In this document: piece after piece, positions 51,100 to 62,187 of the stretch
How positions within the stretch are numbered: position 1 is the stretch's first letter
Layout of the letters: every line of letters begins with the position of its first letter
Assembly (NCBI RefSeq): GCF_002272135.1
Contig: NZ_NPBF01000032.1
Span: forward strand, 62,001 to 126,000
DNA from: Virgibacillus sp. 7505
GTDB lineage: Bacteria; Bacillota; Bacilli; Bacillales; Amphibacillaceae
Direction of reading: 5' to 3'
DNA: 64,000 nucleotides
Made by a program: the position numbers and the translations under genes
The notes under the pieces: generated by a model
Databases searched by the model: none
The model's input: the letters and a program-made list of their open reading frames with translations, nothing else
What the model was told of the DNA's origin: nothing

Positions 51100-52647
51100 T
51101 TAACTTATATGGAAATGAGTATCTTCACGAAAAACGAGCCCTATATTTCGTCTCAGCTGTTTTTCCAGATGTTTTTTTTGTTTTTCCACTTGATACCATT
51201 CTGCACGCCAGTCTTTGTTGCATATTACAGTAAGCAGAAGATCGTCTCCATCCTCCTGCAAATCGATGTCAGCCACAATATTCCGTTTCGTTGCATGCAA
51301 GCTGCTTGCCAGTTTGATAATAGCTCCCAGCTGCCGGTAATGTGCAAGCTCCTCTTCCTTGAACCAGGACTGGAATACTTCTGCGTTACGATTATAGAAG
51401 GATTTATTTTTGAAGGAAGCGAGTAATGCCAGAATGATTCGATCTTTATGAAGCAAGCCGTCGATTGTCCGATTCGCCAACAAGTAGAACGTGTGCTGAT
51501 TTCCGGATTCTGTATCAATATACGCTCCGACATTATATACATAAGCAGCATACTTCACGAGAAACTTATCATGGTCATTCAATTCCACCAGCCCTGTTTT
51601 CTCCACTAGCTCCGCCAGCAATACAGCTGTTTTCTGCCGCTGCAGTGCATGTGTCCGATCAATCTCGAAATCCTTCGCCAGCTCCTCGAAGCTTCGTTCC
51701 TGTACGTCTGTGAATAAGGTCATTTCGTTACGGCGATGCAGCACTTCATACAGCAATCCATCCCGCAATCCTTTTCGGCTGAGAACAAAATCTGTTGTTC
51801 CTACAATATCAAGCAAGCAGCGGAACACCTGTATTGCCGGCAAAATGATATCAGCTCTATCCTTTGAGAGACCATCCACCTTCTGCAGCTCGGCAAAGCT
51901 GAGCGGAGCAAGCTCTGATTCCATGTCTTCGATATCTTGCTTCTTCATCTTATATTGATGCAATCCAGCCAGTGGATAACCGACTTTTTCCTGGTGCATC
52001 TGGACGACATTCCGAGCACTTCCGCCAATTGCGAGGATCGGCAGCTGTTTATCCGGCAGCCATTCCAATGTTTGCAGCTGCTCACATACAAATGTATGGA
52101 TATGCTCCAGTTCTTCCTCCGTCGGCTTCTCTCCTGCTACAAATTGCCGCTTCAGAGATAAAGCTCCAAATGGGAAACTATGATAGAATAGCAGCTTGCG
52201 ATTCTCGAAATAAGTCACCTCCGTGCTGCCGCCACCGATATCGATGGTTATACCATCCCGAAACGGTGTACTGTTCGCCACAGCCAAATAACCGAGATAC
52301 GCTTCTTCATAGTCTGATAGGACCCTGATAGTAAAGTCTGTTTCTTTATCTACCTGTTCTACTATTTCCTGTTGGTTCTTCGCATGTCGAACGGTAGCTG
52401 TTGCCACACATGTTGTGGACTCCAGCTCATAAAAGCGTGTCACTTCCTGGAAGCTGTGCAATGTTTTAATCAATGTCTGGATCCCCTTTTCGTCCAGGAC
52501 TCCATCAGCAGTCAAATAATTGCGCAGACGCGCAACAACCTTCACATTCTCTTTTTCTTTGATTCTGCCGCTCTTGTCACGCAAATACACGACAAGGCGC
52601 ATTGTATTCGATCCGATATCTATAATGGCATAATACTTTGTCTTCAT
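51100..52647 (-). CDS. ppx: Exopolyphosphatase, Ppx/GppA family
   Basis: This 515-residue protein has the two actin-like domains of Ppx/GppA: AIIDIGSNTMRLVVY (phosphate 1), DGITIDIGGGSTEVTYF (phosphate 2) and AIGGSARNVVQMHQ, plus a C-terminal HD-like helical domain (about 320-515). It removes terminal phosphate from polyphosphate or pppGpp. The ATG at 52647 is preceded by GAGGGGA; the longer frame is less likely. With ppk it forms the synthesis and breakdown pair. Confidence 0.93.
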   Translation of the reverse strand: MKTKYYAIIDIGSNTMRLVVYLRDKSGRIKEKENVKVVARLRNYLTADGVLDEKGIQTLIKTLHSFQEVTRFYELESTTCVATATVRHAKNQQEIVEQVDKETDFTIRVLSDYEEAYLGYLAVANSTPFRDGITIDIGGGSTEVTYFENRKLLFYHSFPFGALSLKRQFVAGEKPTEEELEHIHTFVCEQLQTLEWLPDKQLPILAIGGSARNVVQMHQEKVGYPLAGLHQYKMKKQDIEDMESELAPLSFAELQKVDGLSKDRADIILPAIQVFRCLLDIVGTTDFVLSRKGLRDGLLYEVLHRRNEMTLFTDVQERSFEELAKDFEIDRTHALQRQKTAVLLAELVEKTGLVELNDHDKFLVKYAAYVYNVGAYIDTESGNQHTFYLLANRTIDGLLHKDRIILALLASFKNKSFYNRNAEVFQSWFKEEELAHYRQLGAIIKLASSLHATKRNIVADIDLQEDGDDLLLTVICNKDWRAEWYQVEKQKKHLEKQLRRNIGLVFREDTHFHIS

Positions 52648-52727
52648 AACAAGTCCCCTCACGTCGAAATCCTTTCTCTCCATATTACCCAAAATGGAGC
52701 TGCCATAACATTGTCCCTAAAAGAAAA

Positions 52728-52745
52728 GCCGCACAATTGTGCGAC
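52728..52745 (-). terminator. Terminator of the voc-Ser-rich unit
   Basis: CGCACAATTGTGCG-type palindrome with flanking GTC/GGC; on the minus strand it is followed by TTTTCTTTT. Confidence 0.8.
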
Positions 52746-52753
52746 TGTCTGAT

Positions 52754-53449
52754 TTATCCTACTGCTTCTATTTCTTCCTTATCATCCGCATCATCTGAAG
52801 GGACTTCCGGTTGTTCGGAGTCTTGTTCCGGTGCTGGGTCCTCTTCCGGTTCTTCCGCTGCAGGAGGCTTCGGATTTGGTTTCGGTTTATCTGCAGGTTT
52901 ATCCTCTTCTTTTGACGGTGCAGTATTACTATCATTCTCTTTCTCTGCATCCGTTTCTCCAGAAGAAGCCCCCCCACCTGAACCACTAGATGATCCTCCA
53001 CTGGAAGATCCTCCACTATACCTACTGGAGCTGCTTCCACTGTAACTGGATGAACTGCTGCCAGATGTGCTGCTTGATGGGGCAGTGTAGCTTGATCCAG
53101 GTGCTTGATAAGTAGAATCAGAGCTAAAACCGGACTCTGTTTCATCTTCTGTAACCACTGGTTCTTCCGTTGTCTGAACTTCTTCCGTTTCAGGCTCTAA
53201 TTCAGCAGCTTCTTCTTCCTCCACTGCAATCATTTCTTTCTGGAGGGCAAACTCTCCATCGATATGCTCTATTTTCACTTCTTTCGGTTCTTCTGTTAGC
53301 TTTGATTCAGCGGCATAAGACTGCTCTTTTTGCTCATTCGCCTTAAGGGAACTGCTAGTCACAGATTTGTTCTGGACATAGAAGAAAGCCGAGACTGCAA
53401 TACCAAGGAAAAGGATGAATGTCCCGATCAGCAGCGTCTCCTTTTTCAC
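52754..53449 (-). CDS. Ser/Gly-rich low-complexity surface protein
   Basis: This 231-residue protein has a signal anchor (about 5-25), an acidic middle (about 70-105, many Glu), a Ser/Gly/Tyr-rich stretch (about 108-165, with SGSSSSSYSGSSSS-type runs) and a Pro/Glu/Asp-rich end (about 170-231). It has no recognisable enzyme domain; the composition suggests an exported, disordered or cell-wall-spanning protein. GTG start at 53449 overlaps the VOC gene by four bases, so the two are cotranslated. Confidence 0.65.
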   Translation of the reverse strand: MKKETLLIGTFILFLGIAVSAFFYVQNKSVTSSSLKANEQKEQSYAAESKLTEEPKEVKIEHIDGEFALQKEMIAVEEEEAAELEPETEEVQTTEEPVVTEDETESGFSSDSTYQAPGSSYTAPSSSTSGSSSSSYSGSSSSRYSGGSSSGGSSSGSGGGASSGETDAEKENDSNTAPSKEEDKPADKPKPNPKPPAAEEPEEDPAPEQDSEQPEVPSDDADDKEEIEAVG

Positions 53450-53844
53450 TTTTCGGCAGCCTCCTCTTCATACAGTTCAATCGGCAATCCGTCTGGATCC
53501 TGGAAGAAAGTAAATGCTTTCTCTGTGAAAGGATCAATTCGGACAGGTTCTGTCTTCACACCCATTGCTTGAAGTCGTGTTACTTCCTTTTCGACATCAT
53601 CTACTGTGAAAGCAAGATGCCGCAGTCCAGCTGCTTCCGGATAACTAGGCCGTGCCGGCGGATTCGGGAAGGAGAACAATTCGATAATATATGTATCTCC
53701 CAAAGCAAGATCGAGTTTATAGGAATCCCGTTCTTCCCGATATACTTCCCGAATTACTTGTAAGCCTAATATCTCTGTATAAAATCGCTTGGATTCTGTA
53801 TAGTCCGAGCAAATGATTGCAATATGATGCAAAGCCTGCAGCAC
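53446..53844 (-). CDS. VOC/glyoxalase-family metalloenzyme
   Basis: This 132-residue single-module VOC protein has HHIAIICSDYTESKRFYTEILGLQV (first metal His), then GDTYIIELFSFP (Glu), AGLRHLAFTVDDVEKEV (His) and FFQDPDGLPIELYEE (Glu). It is like B. subtilis YwkD/SMU1112c-type glyoxalases. The GTG at 53844 has AGGGGG seven bases upstream and gives the usual N-terminus just before the first His; longer starts are improbable. Substrate unknown. Confidence 0.8.
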   Translation of the reverse strand: MLQALHHIAIICSDYTESKRFYTEILGLQVIREVYREERDSYKLDLALGDTYIIELFSFPNPPARPSYPEAAGLRHLAFTVDDVEKEVTRLQAMGVKTEPVRIDPFTEKAFTFFQDPDGLPIELYEEEAAEK

Positions 53845-53934
53845 AGTGCTGCCCCCTTCCCGCATTTCCATTTCTTCCATTCTACTACAATAACTTCCAC
53901 TATTCAGCACCATTCCACAAAATCATTTGCTTCT

Positions 53935-56472
53935 TTACAAAATGTCGGAAAAATCAAGACCTGCTGCCAATTCCTTTGCCTGCTTGCGATTTTTCACACC
54001 AAGCTTTTCATAGATTCGATGGAAATACACTTTTACCGTACCAAGTGATAAGTCCAGCTCCTCCGCTATCTCATTATTCCGTTTGCCAAGCTGAAGATGA
54101 TAGATAAGCTGCAGCTCCCTGTTTGTCAGCTTGTTTTGCAGTTTCTGCTCTGTTGTCTCTTCCCACCAGTACGCCAAGATCTGTTCAACGTATTTCCGAT
54201 GCTTCTTCGGTACTTTCTCTGTATCCATCAGTTCGTTCAGCATGTCGCGCACTGTATCGCCGTTTTTCCAATACGTACGCAAATATTTATGATCGGCGCT
54301 GAGACGCAGTGCATCACTCATAACTTGCAATGCTTGTTCACGTTCAGTTGGATACAGCAGCACCGCTTGAATGATGTACAATTCGATTTCTGCACTTAGC
54401 CGATGACCGAATTTGACGAGTGGCAGCAGCTTTTGGATATAGCTCTGCGCCTTTTCTGCTTCACCCAGCGCAGCGTAAGCCCACACAAGTGTGATGTATT
54501 CAAATAGACTTTTCTGCTGCATCGGAGGCTCTTGAAGAACGAAAAGAGAAAGCCAATTTTGAATTCGCTTTGTATCACCTTGATGAATTGCGATACGAAT
54601 TCTTGCCGCCTCTGCTTTCTTGAACCAATCTGCTGAAGCATTGCTCCGCGTGAGCATATCCTTTAGCGCATGAAGCGTAGCTTTGGCTGATTGAGCATCA
54701 CCTTGCAGTTCGATTTCATGACGTGCTTTTAGAATATATGTAGGTACGAGCAGACCTGGCAGTCCAAACAAGTCAGCAATAATCGATGCTTGTTCCAAAT
54801 GAATTTTCACTTTGCTAGCCATACCCCATTCGTAGTAAAGCTCGGCCATGCTCAAGTGATAATAGCCGCTGAACACAGACTCTTTCGAAACTGTATGTCC
54901 CAAAGCTTCGTATAAGCGCTGAACACCACGTAAATCACCGCCTCCGCCTAGAGGGGAATGAAGGATAGTGGCATCGTGACGATTATAATCAACCGAATGG
55001 GAAAAGTATCTGCTAGAGTTCGCACTGTACACTAATGCCTTGCTAGCATGATCCATTGCCCCCCTGGCATCATCCTCTAATAAGGAAATAAAACTTTTCA
55101 AGGTATACAAATCGGCAAAATGCCTCTTTTCTTCTTCTTCGGAAAGCTGCAGTTCCCGGCGCAGCAGCTGTTCTTCCATCATATATGCATGGCGCTGTGC
55201 GAGCTTCGGCTGAAAGCGCAGGCATTGCACCCAGCCATAAATGATCCCTAATTCCAGCTGATAAATAAACTTTCGCGGCAGTTTACCGATCCATTCCTGC
55301 AGCTGGTCCACACGTCCTTCCTGCAGCAGCAGCGGAGCTGTTTTGATCAAAAGCTGTTTGACACGCTCCAGGTCTCCTGCTTTCCATGCGTATTGGATAG
55401 CCATGAGCAGCATTTCTTCGTTCTCGTACCATTCGCTAGCCCGGATGTACAAGTCTTTAACGTCTGTTGTCTGCATATCGAGCATTTCTTTCAGGTATGT
55501 GCGGAAGTGCTTATTATAGGAGAACCAGCCTGGCTCCTCCTGACTCTCGATGAGCAATCCTTGTGTCCTTAGCCGACGCATGATTACCCGGCCACGTCTT
55601 GTGCCTACAATATAATCACATAACCGGACGTGCATCGTATTCAAAATAGAAGTTCTGAGCAGATAGGTCCGTTCATTCTCAGGAAGGCTATGGACGATTT
55701 CCTGAATCAGCTGCCTTGCAACAACAATATTTGAAAACTGGAGCTCGGAGTAATCCTCCTGGAACTGCTCATACATGTGGATAAGCTGAAGTCCGGCAGC
55801 CCACCCATTTGTCTGCTGCAGAATATTTTGAACAGCAGCCTCCGTTGGCTCCTTATGCAAATGTTTTCGGATATAAGTCTCAATCTCTTCTTCTGTGAAG
55901 ATGAGATCCCGCTTCGTAATCTGAAGTACTTGCCTCTGCCGCAGCAGCCGTTTCATCGAAAGACCCGGAAAAGCCTGCCCCGATACTATAATGTGAAAAG
56001 TGTCTGGCATTTCTTCTAGTAATGAAGTCAATTCATACAGTTCATTGGAATTTGTCATCAGATGAAAATCATCAATGATCAGTGCACCAGCCACATGATG
56101 CTCACGCAAATAAGCACACCATGTCGCAATGAAATGTGTCGGCGAGTAAGAAGCGGATTGGATGATATCCAATAGTTTTTTTCGTTCCTGATCTGGCAGA
56201 CCAGGCATATGTAGGATTGCCTTCTTCCAGAAGGCGACACGCTGGATATCTTCTTCCTCTAGATTGATCCAGCCTACTTCCAAATCAGTTCGTGCGGCCC
56301 ACTCCTGGAGCATTGTTGTCTTGCCGTAGCCGGAGGGAGCTGTCAACGTCGTCAGCTTGCACTTTTCGATCTTTGTCCAGACACTGTCCGGCTTAATCCG
56401 TTCTATTCTCATCTGACCGACTTTCAAAGTAGATTCAGCCGTTTCATTCCTGCTAGCTTCATGTTCCCGCAT
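53935..56472 (-). CDS. MalT-like LuxR-family ATP-binding regulator
   Basis: This protein of about 845 residues is a LAL/STAND regulator: NTPase with Walker A APSGYGKTTMLQ (about residue 50) and Walker B ALIIDDFHLM (about 133), a winged-helix part (about 270-340), TPR-like helical repeats (about 350-750) and a C-terminal LuxR HTH (about 780-840: LTNRELQLIYHLQLGKRNNEIAEELDLSLGTVKVYFHRIYEKLGV). It works as an inducer-driven activator. ATG at 56472 is preferred, with AAAAAGG nine bases upstream. It is unlinked to a clear target; the GH1-ROK genes next to it are one option. Confidence 0.86.
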   Translation of the reverse strand: MREHEASRNETAESTLKVGQMRIERIKPDSVWTKIEKCKLTTLTAPSGYGKTTMLQEWAARTDLEVGWINLEEEDIQRVAFWKKAILHMPGLPDQERKKLLDIIQSASYSPTHFIATWCAYLREHHVAGALIIDDFHLMTNSNELYELTSLLEEMPDTFHIIVSGQAFPGLSMKRLLRQRQVLQITKRDLIFTEEEIETYIRKHLHKEPTEAAVQNILQQTNGWAAGLQLIHMYEQFQEDYSELQFSNIVVARQLIQEIVHSLPENERTYLLRTSILNTMHVRLCDYIVGTRRGRVIMRRLRTQGLLIESQEEPGWFSYNKHFRTYLKEMLDMQTTDVKDLYIRASEWYENEEMLLMAIQYAWKAGDLERVKQLLIKTAPLLLQEGRVDQLQEWIGKLPRKFIYQLELGIIYGWVQCLRFQPKLAQRHAYMMEEQLLRRELQLSEEEEKRHFADLYTLKSFISLLEDDARGAMDHASKALVYSANSSRYFSHSVDYNRHDATILHSPLGGGGDLRGVQRLYEALGHTVSKESVFSGYYHLSMAELYYEWGMASKVKIHLEQASIIADLFGLPGLLVPTYILKARHEIELQGDAQSAKATLHALKDMLTRSNASADWFKKAEAARIRIAIHQGDTKRIQNWLSLFVLQEPPMQQKSLFEYITLVWAYAALGEAEKAQSYIQKLLPLVKFGHRLSAEIELYIIQAVLLYPTEREQALQVMSDALRLSADHKYLRTYWKNGDTVRDMLNELMDTEKVPKKHRKYVEQILAYWWEETTEQKLQNKLTNRELQLIYHLQLGKRNNEIAEELDLSLGTVKVYFHRIYEKLGVKNRKQAKELAAGLDFSDIL

Positions 56473-56607
56473 CCCCATCAACCTTTTTCATCTTAGTTGC
56501 TATTAGTATAGCAAAATTTGTTGAAATTTGGTGGCACAATCTAGCACTTTTGTATCTATAATTACAAATCATAGTAGTATAATGGAAACACTTCCACAAC
56601 AAACCAA

Positions 56608-56639
56608 AAGGCACCCGCTGCTGTGCAGCAAGGTGCCTT
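56608..56639. terminator. Terminator hairpin between regulator and GH1 gene
   Basis: AAGGCACC/GGTGCCTT (56608-56615 with 56632-56639) has an inner GCTG/CAGC stem. It lies just downstream of the GH1 stop; on the minus strand TTTTGG follows. Confidence 0.72.
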
Positions 56640-56644
56640 ACAAA

Positions 56645-58060
<1,416 letters not shown>

Positions 58061-58966
58061 TTAGTTCCTCCCTGTCTTTTCATGTTCCGTTAAATAATGA
58101 TATAGCGCACCGTATAAATTAGCATCACTTTGATAATGGCAGCAGACAATTGCTGGACCCGCTGCATGGAACGGGTTTGCTTGCTTTAACTCTTTTACAG
58201 TTTGCTGAATTCGTTCTACCACTATTGGCTGCGCACTGATGCCGCCGCCAATGGCAAACACTTCTGGATCGAAAATATATTGGAGATTCAAAATCTGTAC
58301 GGCGATGCTCTGGCAAAAATCATTAAAAACCCGATTCGCAGCCGTATCGCCAGCATTGATGAATTCGAATGCCTTCTTTCCATCTGTGACATCCGCTACT
58401 TCTTTTTCCTGATTGATACGTTTGATCATATTGACTGCTGAACCAGTACCTCCAAAGAAGGTGGCTTTCTTTGACTTCTCGTCAACTGCTTCCATCACAT
58501 AACTCAGTTCTCCTGCCAGCAGATTCCGGCCATGATGGACTCTGCCATCCATTAGGATACCGCCGCCCACTCCGCTGCCAAGCACTAAGACGATAGCGTC
58601 GCGCTTGTCCTTGAGACTGCCGAGCCAAAGCTCCGCGAGTGCTGCACAGCGGCCATCATTTTCAACTGCAATAGTCACACCATAGCGCTTCTGGAGTTTT
58701 TCTTTCAGGTTCACGCCATGCTGGAAAGGAAAGGATCCGCCATTATAGATAACACCAGTGTCTGTATCGACAGCTCCCGGCGTACTGACAGCAATGCCTC
58801 GTACATCCTCCTGGAACATGTCATCTATGCTGGCAAACAAGATTTTATCGAAAGCTTCAATATTTTCCCGGGAAGCCGGCCGGCTGTCCTTTTTGATGAT
58901 TTTGCCGCCTCTATCCATCAAAGCGGTTTTGACCAAAGTTCCGCCGATGTCGACTACAAGATACAT
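58061..58966 (-). CDS. ROK-family sugar kinase
   Basis: This 301-residue ROK kinase has VVDIGGTLVKTALMD (phosphate 1), VSTPGAVDTDTGV, AVENDGRCAALAELWLGS, LVLGSGVGGGILMDGRVHHG and GELSYVME. The cysteine zinc motif of most ROK repressors and glucokinases is missing, and there is no HTH. Members in this context are beta-glucoside kinases or fructokinases. The ATG at 58966 has GGAGGAGGTG six bases upstream, better than the GTG at 58975. First gene of the unit with the GH1 gene. Confidence 0.82.
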   Translation of the reverse strand: MYLVVDIGGTLVKTALMDRGGKIIKKDSRPASRENIEAFDKILFASIDDMFQEDVRGIAVSTPGAVDTDTGVIYNGGSFPFQHGVNLKEKLQKRYGVTIAVENDGRCAALAELWLGSLKDKRDAIVLVLGSGVGGGILMDGRVHHGRNLLAGELSYVMEAVDEKSKKATFFGGTGSAVNMIKRINQEKEVADVTDGKKAFEFINAGDTAANRVFNDFCQSIAVQILNLQYIFDPEVFAIGGGISAQPIVVERIQQTVKELKQANPFHAAGPAIVCCHYQSDANLYGALYHYLTEHEKTGRN

Positions 58967-59098
58967 GCCCTGCACCTCCTCCAGTTGTCCTATTACAATA
59001 CCCCTGCATATTTATGATATAATGACACCGATTACATTTCTGGTATTGATTTCGTTTTTTTGGTAGTTACTTTCTATTTTCTGCAATGGGGGTTATGT

Positions 59099-60088
59099 AT
59101 GCCGAACGAATGGTCCACCGTCACACGATTGCTTCATCAGACTTTTTCTATACCTGTTACCTATCAGTCAGAAGCTGCACCCTCTAGCTCTCCATATGTA
59201 CAGGAAGAAGCTGCCGGCTTCTCTTTTTACATACCATTTGAAAATAACGGCGGGATGCTGCAGCTTGGTCCTGCACCAGAAACCAGCCTGTCAAAGGAGA
59301 AGCTAATTGATATCGGCTCACTCGCTTATTACATGCTCTACCAGCGCGAACTGGATGCGGCCGCATTGCAAAAGCCCTCCTTTGAACTGCCGATGATTCA
59401 GTCTGCCGAAAACAGACAGAATACCAATTTGCACCATCACCCTTATTTAGAGGAAAAGCTTTTCGACTGTATCCGTGCCGGCAAGCCAGATCTCGTCAAG
59501 GAACAGCTGCAGAGTTTTCCAGACGAGCTCAGCGGGACATTAGCGAAACAGAATGCAGTTCGAAACCGGAAGAACCTTGCTATAACGGCAATAACATTAG
59601 CCACGCGCGCTGCCATTAACGGCGGACTGGCTCCTGAGCTTGCCTTTACGATGAGTGATGTGTATATCCAGCAGATTGAGGAAAAGAAGGATTTGTCTGC
59701 ACTTGTGCGTCTCCAAACCGAAGCACTGTGCACATTTGCTGAAAAAGTAGGCGAAATAAAGGCGGGAACATATTCGCGTAAAATTGCCCATTGCGTCCAT
59801 TATATCTACCAGCATCTTTACGAGGTTCTCACGCTGAAGCAGCTTGCTGACATGCTAAAGATGAATCCGACTTATTTATCCGCTCGATTCAAACAGGAAG
59901 TCGGCATGCCCATACGGACCTATATCCAGCACCTTCGAATCGAGGAAGCCAAGCTCTTGCTGCGGCTGACGGATCATTCCCTGCTGCATATTTGTGCTTT
60001 GCTTCATTACCATGACCAAAGCTATTTCACGAAAGTATTCAAAAAACATACAGGCCTTACACCCCGGAGATTCCGGGAGCAGGCATAG
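59099..60088 (+). CDS. AraC-family regulator, divergent from ROK-GH1
   Basis: This 329-residue regulator has an N-terminal sensory region (about 1-215, with the YesN/YSIRK-like helical pattern EEKLFDCIRAGKPDLVKEQL and FTMSDVYIQQIEE) and the AraC HTH pair (about 232-329: YIYQHLYEVLTLKQLADMLKMNPTYLSARFKQEVGMPIRTYI and LLHICALLHYHDQSYFTKVFKKHTGLTPRRFRE). It is divergent from the ROK-GH1 unit and probably activates it. ATG at 59099 with GGGGGTT. A strong terminator follows. Confidence 0.84.
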   Translation: MPNEWSTVTRLLHQTFSIPVTYQSEAAPSSSPYVQEEAAGFSFYIPFENNGGMLQLGPAPETSLSKEKLIDIGSLAYYMLYQRELDAAALQKPSFELPMIQSAENRQNTNLHHHPYLEEKLFDCIRAGKPDLVKEQLQSFPDELSGTLAKQNAVRNRKNLAITAITLATRAAINGGLAPELAFTMSDVYIQQIEEKKDLSALVRLQTEALCTFAEKVGEIKAGTYSRKIAHCVHYIYQHLYEVLTLKQLADMLKMNPTYLSARFKQEVGMPIRTYIQHLRIEEAKLLLRLTDHSLLHICALLHYHDQSYFTKVFKKHTGLTPRRFREQA

Positions 60089-60090
60089 AA

Positions 60091-60118
60091 AAAGCCGACA
60101 GCAGAAGCTGTCGGCTTT
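60091..60118. terminator. Bidirectional terminator
   Basis: A 12-bp stem AAAGCCGACAGC/GCTGTCGGCTTT with loop AGAA separates the araC gene and the convergent ugd gene. Confidence 0.9.
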
Positions 60119-60121
60119 GAA

Positions 60122-61465
60122 TTAGTTTGCTGGCTGATTCGATTTTTTCGCACGGATGACAGAAGGTCGTCCGATAGAATAGTAATCGATATTCGCTGTT
60201 TCTACAAACTTAAGCGGGTAGCAGTTACGGCCATCGATAACGATTGGCTGTTTCATCTGCTGTTCGAAAACAGTCAGCGGAAGGTCCTTGAACTCATCCC
60301 ACTCTGTCACGATGATTGCTACATCTGCATCCTTGAGAGCTTCTTCTGTATTAGCTGCATAATGAACAGTCTCTGGAAGCAATCGCTTCGCATTGTCCAT
60401 AGCGATTGGATCAAATGCAGAGATGTTCGCACCAAGATCAGTCAATTTCTGGGCAAGAACAATGCTTGCTGATTCACGCATATCATCGGTATTAGGCTTG
60501 AATGCAAGACCAAGCATGGCAACTTTCTTGCCTTCCAATCCGCCGCGTACGACCATTTGTGCCATATCAACAGGAATTTGCTGCTGCTTGTTATTTACAT
60601 TGATAACGGATTCCAGCAAATCGAATGTATGATTCACATCTCCAGCGATCTGAACAAGTGCTTTTGTATCTTTCGGGAAGCAAGAGCCGCCATAACCGAT
60701 TCCGGCATTCAGGAATTTATCGCCGATACGTTTATCCATACCCATTCCTTTCGCAACATCTTCAATGTTGGCACCCAGCTTACCGCAAATCGTACCAATT
60801 TCATTGATAAAGCTTATTTTCGCTGCCAGGAAGGCGTTGGACGCATATTTAATCATTTCGGCACTCTCGATATCCGTACGGAATACCGGTACGCCAAATG
60901 GTTTATTGATTTCTTCTATTAAAGCTGCTGCTTCTTCAGACTCAGAACCGATTACGATACGATCACCATTGTATGTATCGTGTACAGCGGAACCTTCGCG
61001 AAGGAATTCCGGATTAGATACAACCTCAATCTGCACATCACGATCAAGAGCTTCTGTAATCCAATGCTTCACAAGCTTGTTCGTACCGACAGGCACTGTA
61101 CTCTTTGTTACGACAACTGCTCCTTTGTCTGTTACATGAGCAGCGATATCCCTTGCTACCTGCTGGACAAAGTCAAGGTTAGCAGAACCGTCCGCTCTCT
61201 CTGGGGTACCGACAGCAATATAGATAGCATCTGCATCATGGAATGCGATGCTGTGGTCAGTCGTGAAATGAAGATTGCCTCTTTCGATATTTTTGGTCAT
61301 TAATTCTGCTAGACCTGGCTCATAGATTGGAGACAAGCCTTGATTCATCTTGGCAACCTTCGTCTCATCGATATCCACACATGTGACATCATGTCCTACA
61401 TCTGAAAGTGCCACTCCTGTAACTAAGCCTACATATCCTGTTCCAACAATTGCAATTTTCTTCAT
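60122..61465 (-). CDS. ugd: UDP-glucose 6-dehydrogenase
   Basis: This 447-residue enzyme makes UDP-glucuronate from UDP-glucose with two NAD. It has the Rossmann motif IAIVGTGYVGLVTGVALSDVGH, VVVTKSTVPVG, EMIKYASNAFLAAKISFINE and the catalytic Cys in GIGYGGSCFPKDTKAL, followed by the central helix and a C-terminal domain (VAMLGLAFKPNTDDMRES). The ATG at 61465 is preceded by AAGGGAT; the longer frame is less probable. A product could feed acidic polysaccharides (TuaD/teichuronic type). It stands alone. Confidence 0.93.
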   Translation of the reverse strand: MKKIAIVGTGYVGLVTGVALSDVGHDVTCVDIDETKVAKMNQGLSPIYEPGLAELMTKNIERGNLHFTTDHSIAFHDADAIYIAVGTPERADGSANLDFVQQVARDIAAHVTDKGAVVVTKSTVPVGTNKLVKHWITEALDRDVQIEVVSNPEFLREGSAVHDTYNGDRIVIGSESEEAAALIEEINKPFGVPVFRTDIESAEMIKYASNAFLAAKISFINEIGTICGKLGANIEDVAKGMGMDKRIGDKFLNAGIGYGGSCFPKDTKALVQIAGDVNHTFDLLESVINVNNKQQQIPVDMAQMVVRGGLEGKKVAMLGLAFKPNTDDMRESASIVLAQKLTDLGANISAFDPIAMDNAKRLLPETVHYAANTEEALKDADVAIIVTEWDEFKDLPLTVFEQQMKQPIVIDGRNCYPLKFVETANIDYYSIGRPSVIRAKKSNQPAN

Positions 61466-61633
61466 TTTTACGATCCCTTCTTGTTTCGAGGTGTACAAAC
61501 ACTTCTACTAAGCTATAACTAAAACCAATTTTTTCTAAAAGATAATGATACTAGTTTACTATAAATTATCCAAAAAGCGGTTAATATTTACGATATTTTT
61601 TCATTAATTTTACAATTTTAACTGTAATGTAAA

Positions 61634-61655
61634 GAGGGCATAAAGATGCCCCCTC
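61634..61655. terminator. Hairpin after sigma-factor gene
   Basis: GAGGGCAT (61634-61641) pairs with ATGCCCCCTC (61646-61655), with a two-base bulge. Seven T follow on the plus strand; on the minus strand the T tract is weak. Confidence 0.5.
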
Positions 61656-61665
61656 GTTTTTTTCG

Positions 61666-62187
61666 CTATTTTCTGCAATCCTGAATAAATGCAGAATCCC
61701 GCAGCTTACGTTTCACTTCTTTTCCCCAGTTCTTCACAGCATCCTCTGTGGTGCGTTCGATTACAGCGATTTCCTTCACAGCATAACCATGGATTATGTA
61801 CCAGTACACCCATTTCCATTGCCTGTCAGTGAGTGTATGTTTGACACGCTTCCAGAATTCTTGTTTTTCGAGTAAGTCGAGCTCTTGCTGGATGAGTTCC
61901 TTTGTGTGGGCTTCATTGATGATGAGGTCGGTTTTTTCTTGTTCGCGGATGATTTTTCTGAGGTGGTCAATTAGGCGAAAGCGGATTGTTCTGTTGGCGT
62001 AGGCGTTAAAATCACCTTTTGATTCATCATATCCGGTCCAGGCGAGGAACAATGCCATAATTCCTTCTTGCAGAAATTCATCGTGCGGATCTCGAATACG
62101 CATGCGGTGGATATGATAATGAATCATATTTTTATACTGGTCCAGAATCAAATTAAAATCGTTATTGCGAATGTCCTTCAATGTCAT
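61666..62187 (-). CDS. Sigma-70-like factor, orphan
   Basis: This 173-residue protein has region 2 (about 1-70: YKNMIHYHIHRMRIRDPHDEFLQEGIMALFLAWTGYDESKGDF, then NAYANRTIRFRLIDHL) and a C-terminal region 4-like HTH (about 118-170: LTDRQWKWVYWYIIHGYAVKEIAVIERTTEDAVKNWGKEV). It resembles small alternative sigma factors of Firmicutes such as SigH/ComX-type. No anti-sigma gene is adjacent. AAAGGGAG precedes the ATG. It could control a stress or competence response; target unknown. Confidence 0.72.
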   Translation of the reverse strand: MTLKDIRNNDFNLILDQYKNMIHYHIHRMRIRDPHDEFLQEGIMALFLAWTGYDESKGDFNAYANRTIRFRLIDHLRKIIREQEKTDLIINEAHTKELIQQELDLLEKQEFWKRVKHTLTDRQWKWVYWYIIHGYAVKEIAVIERTTEDAVKNWGKEVKRKLRDSAFIQDCRK

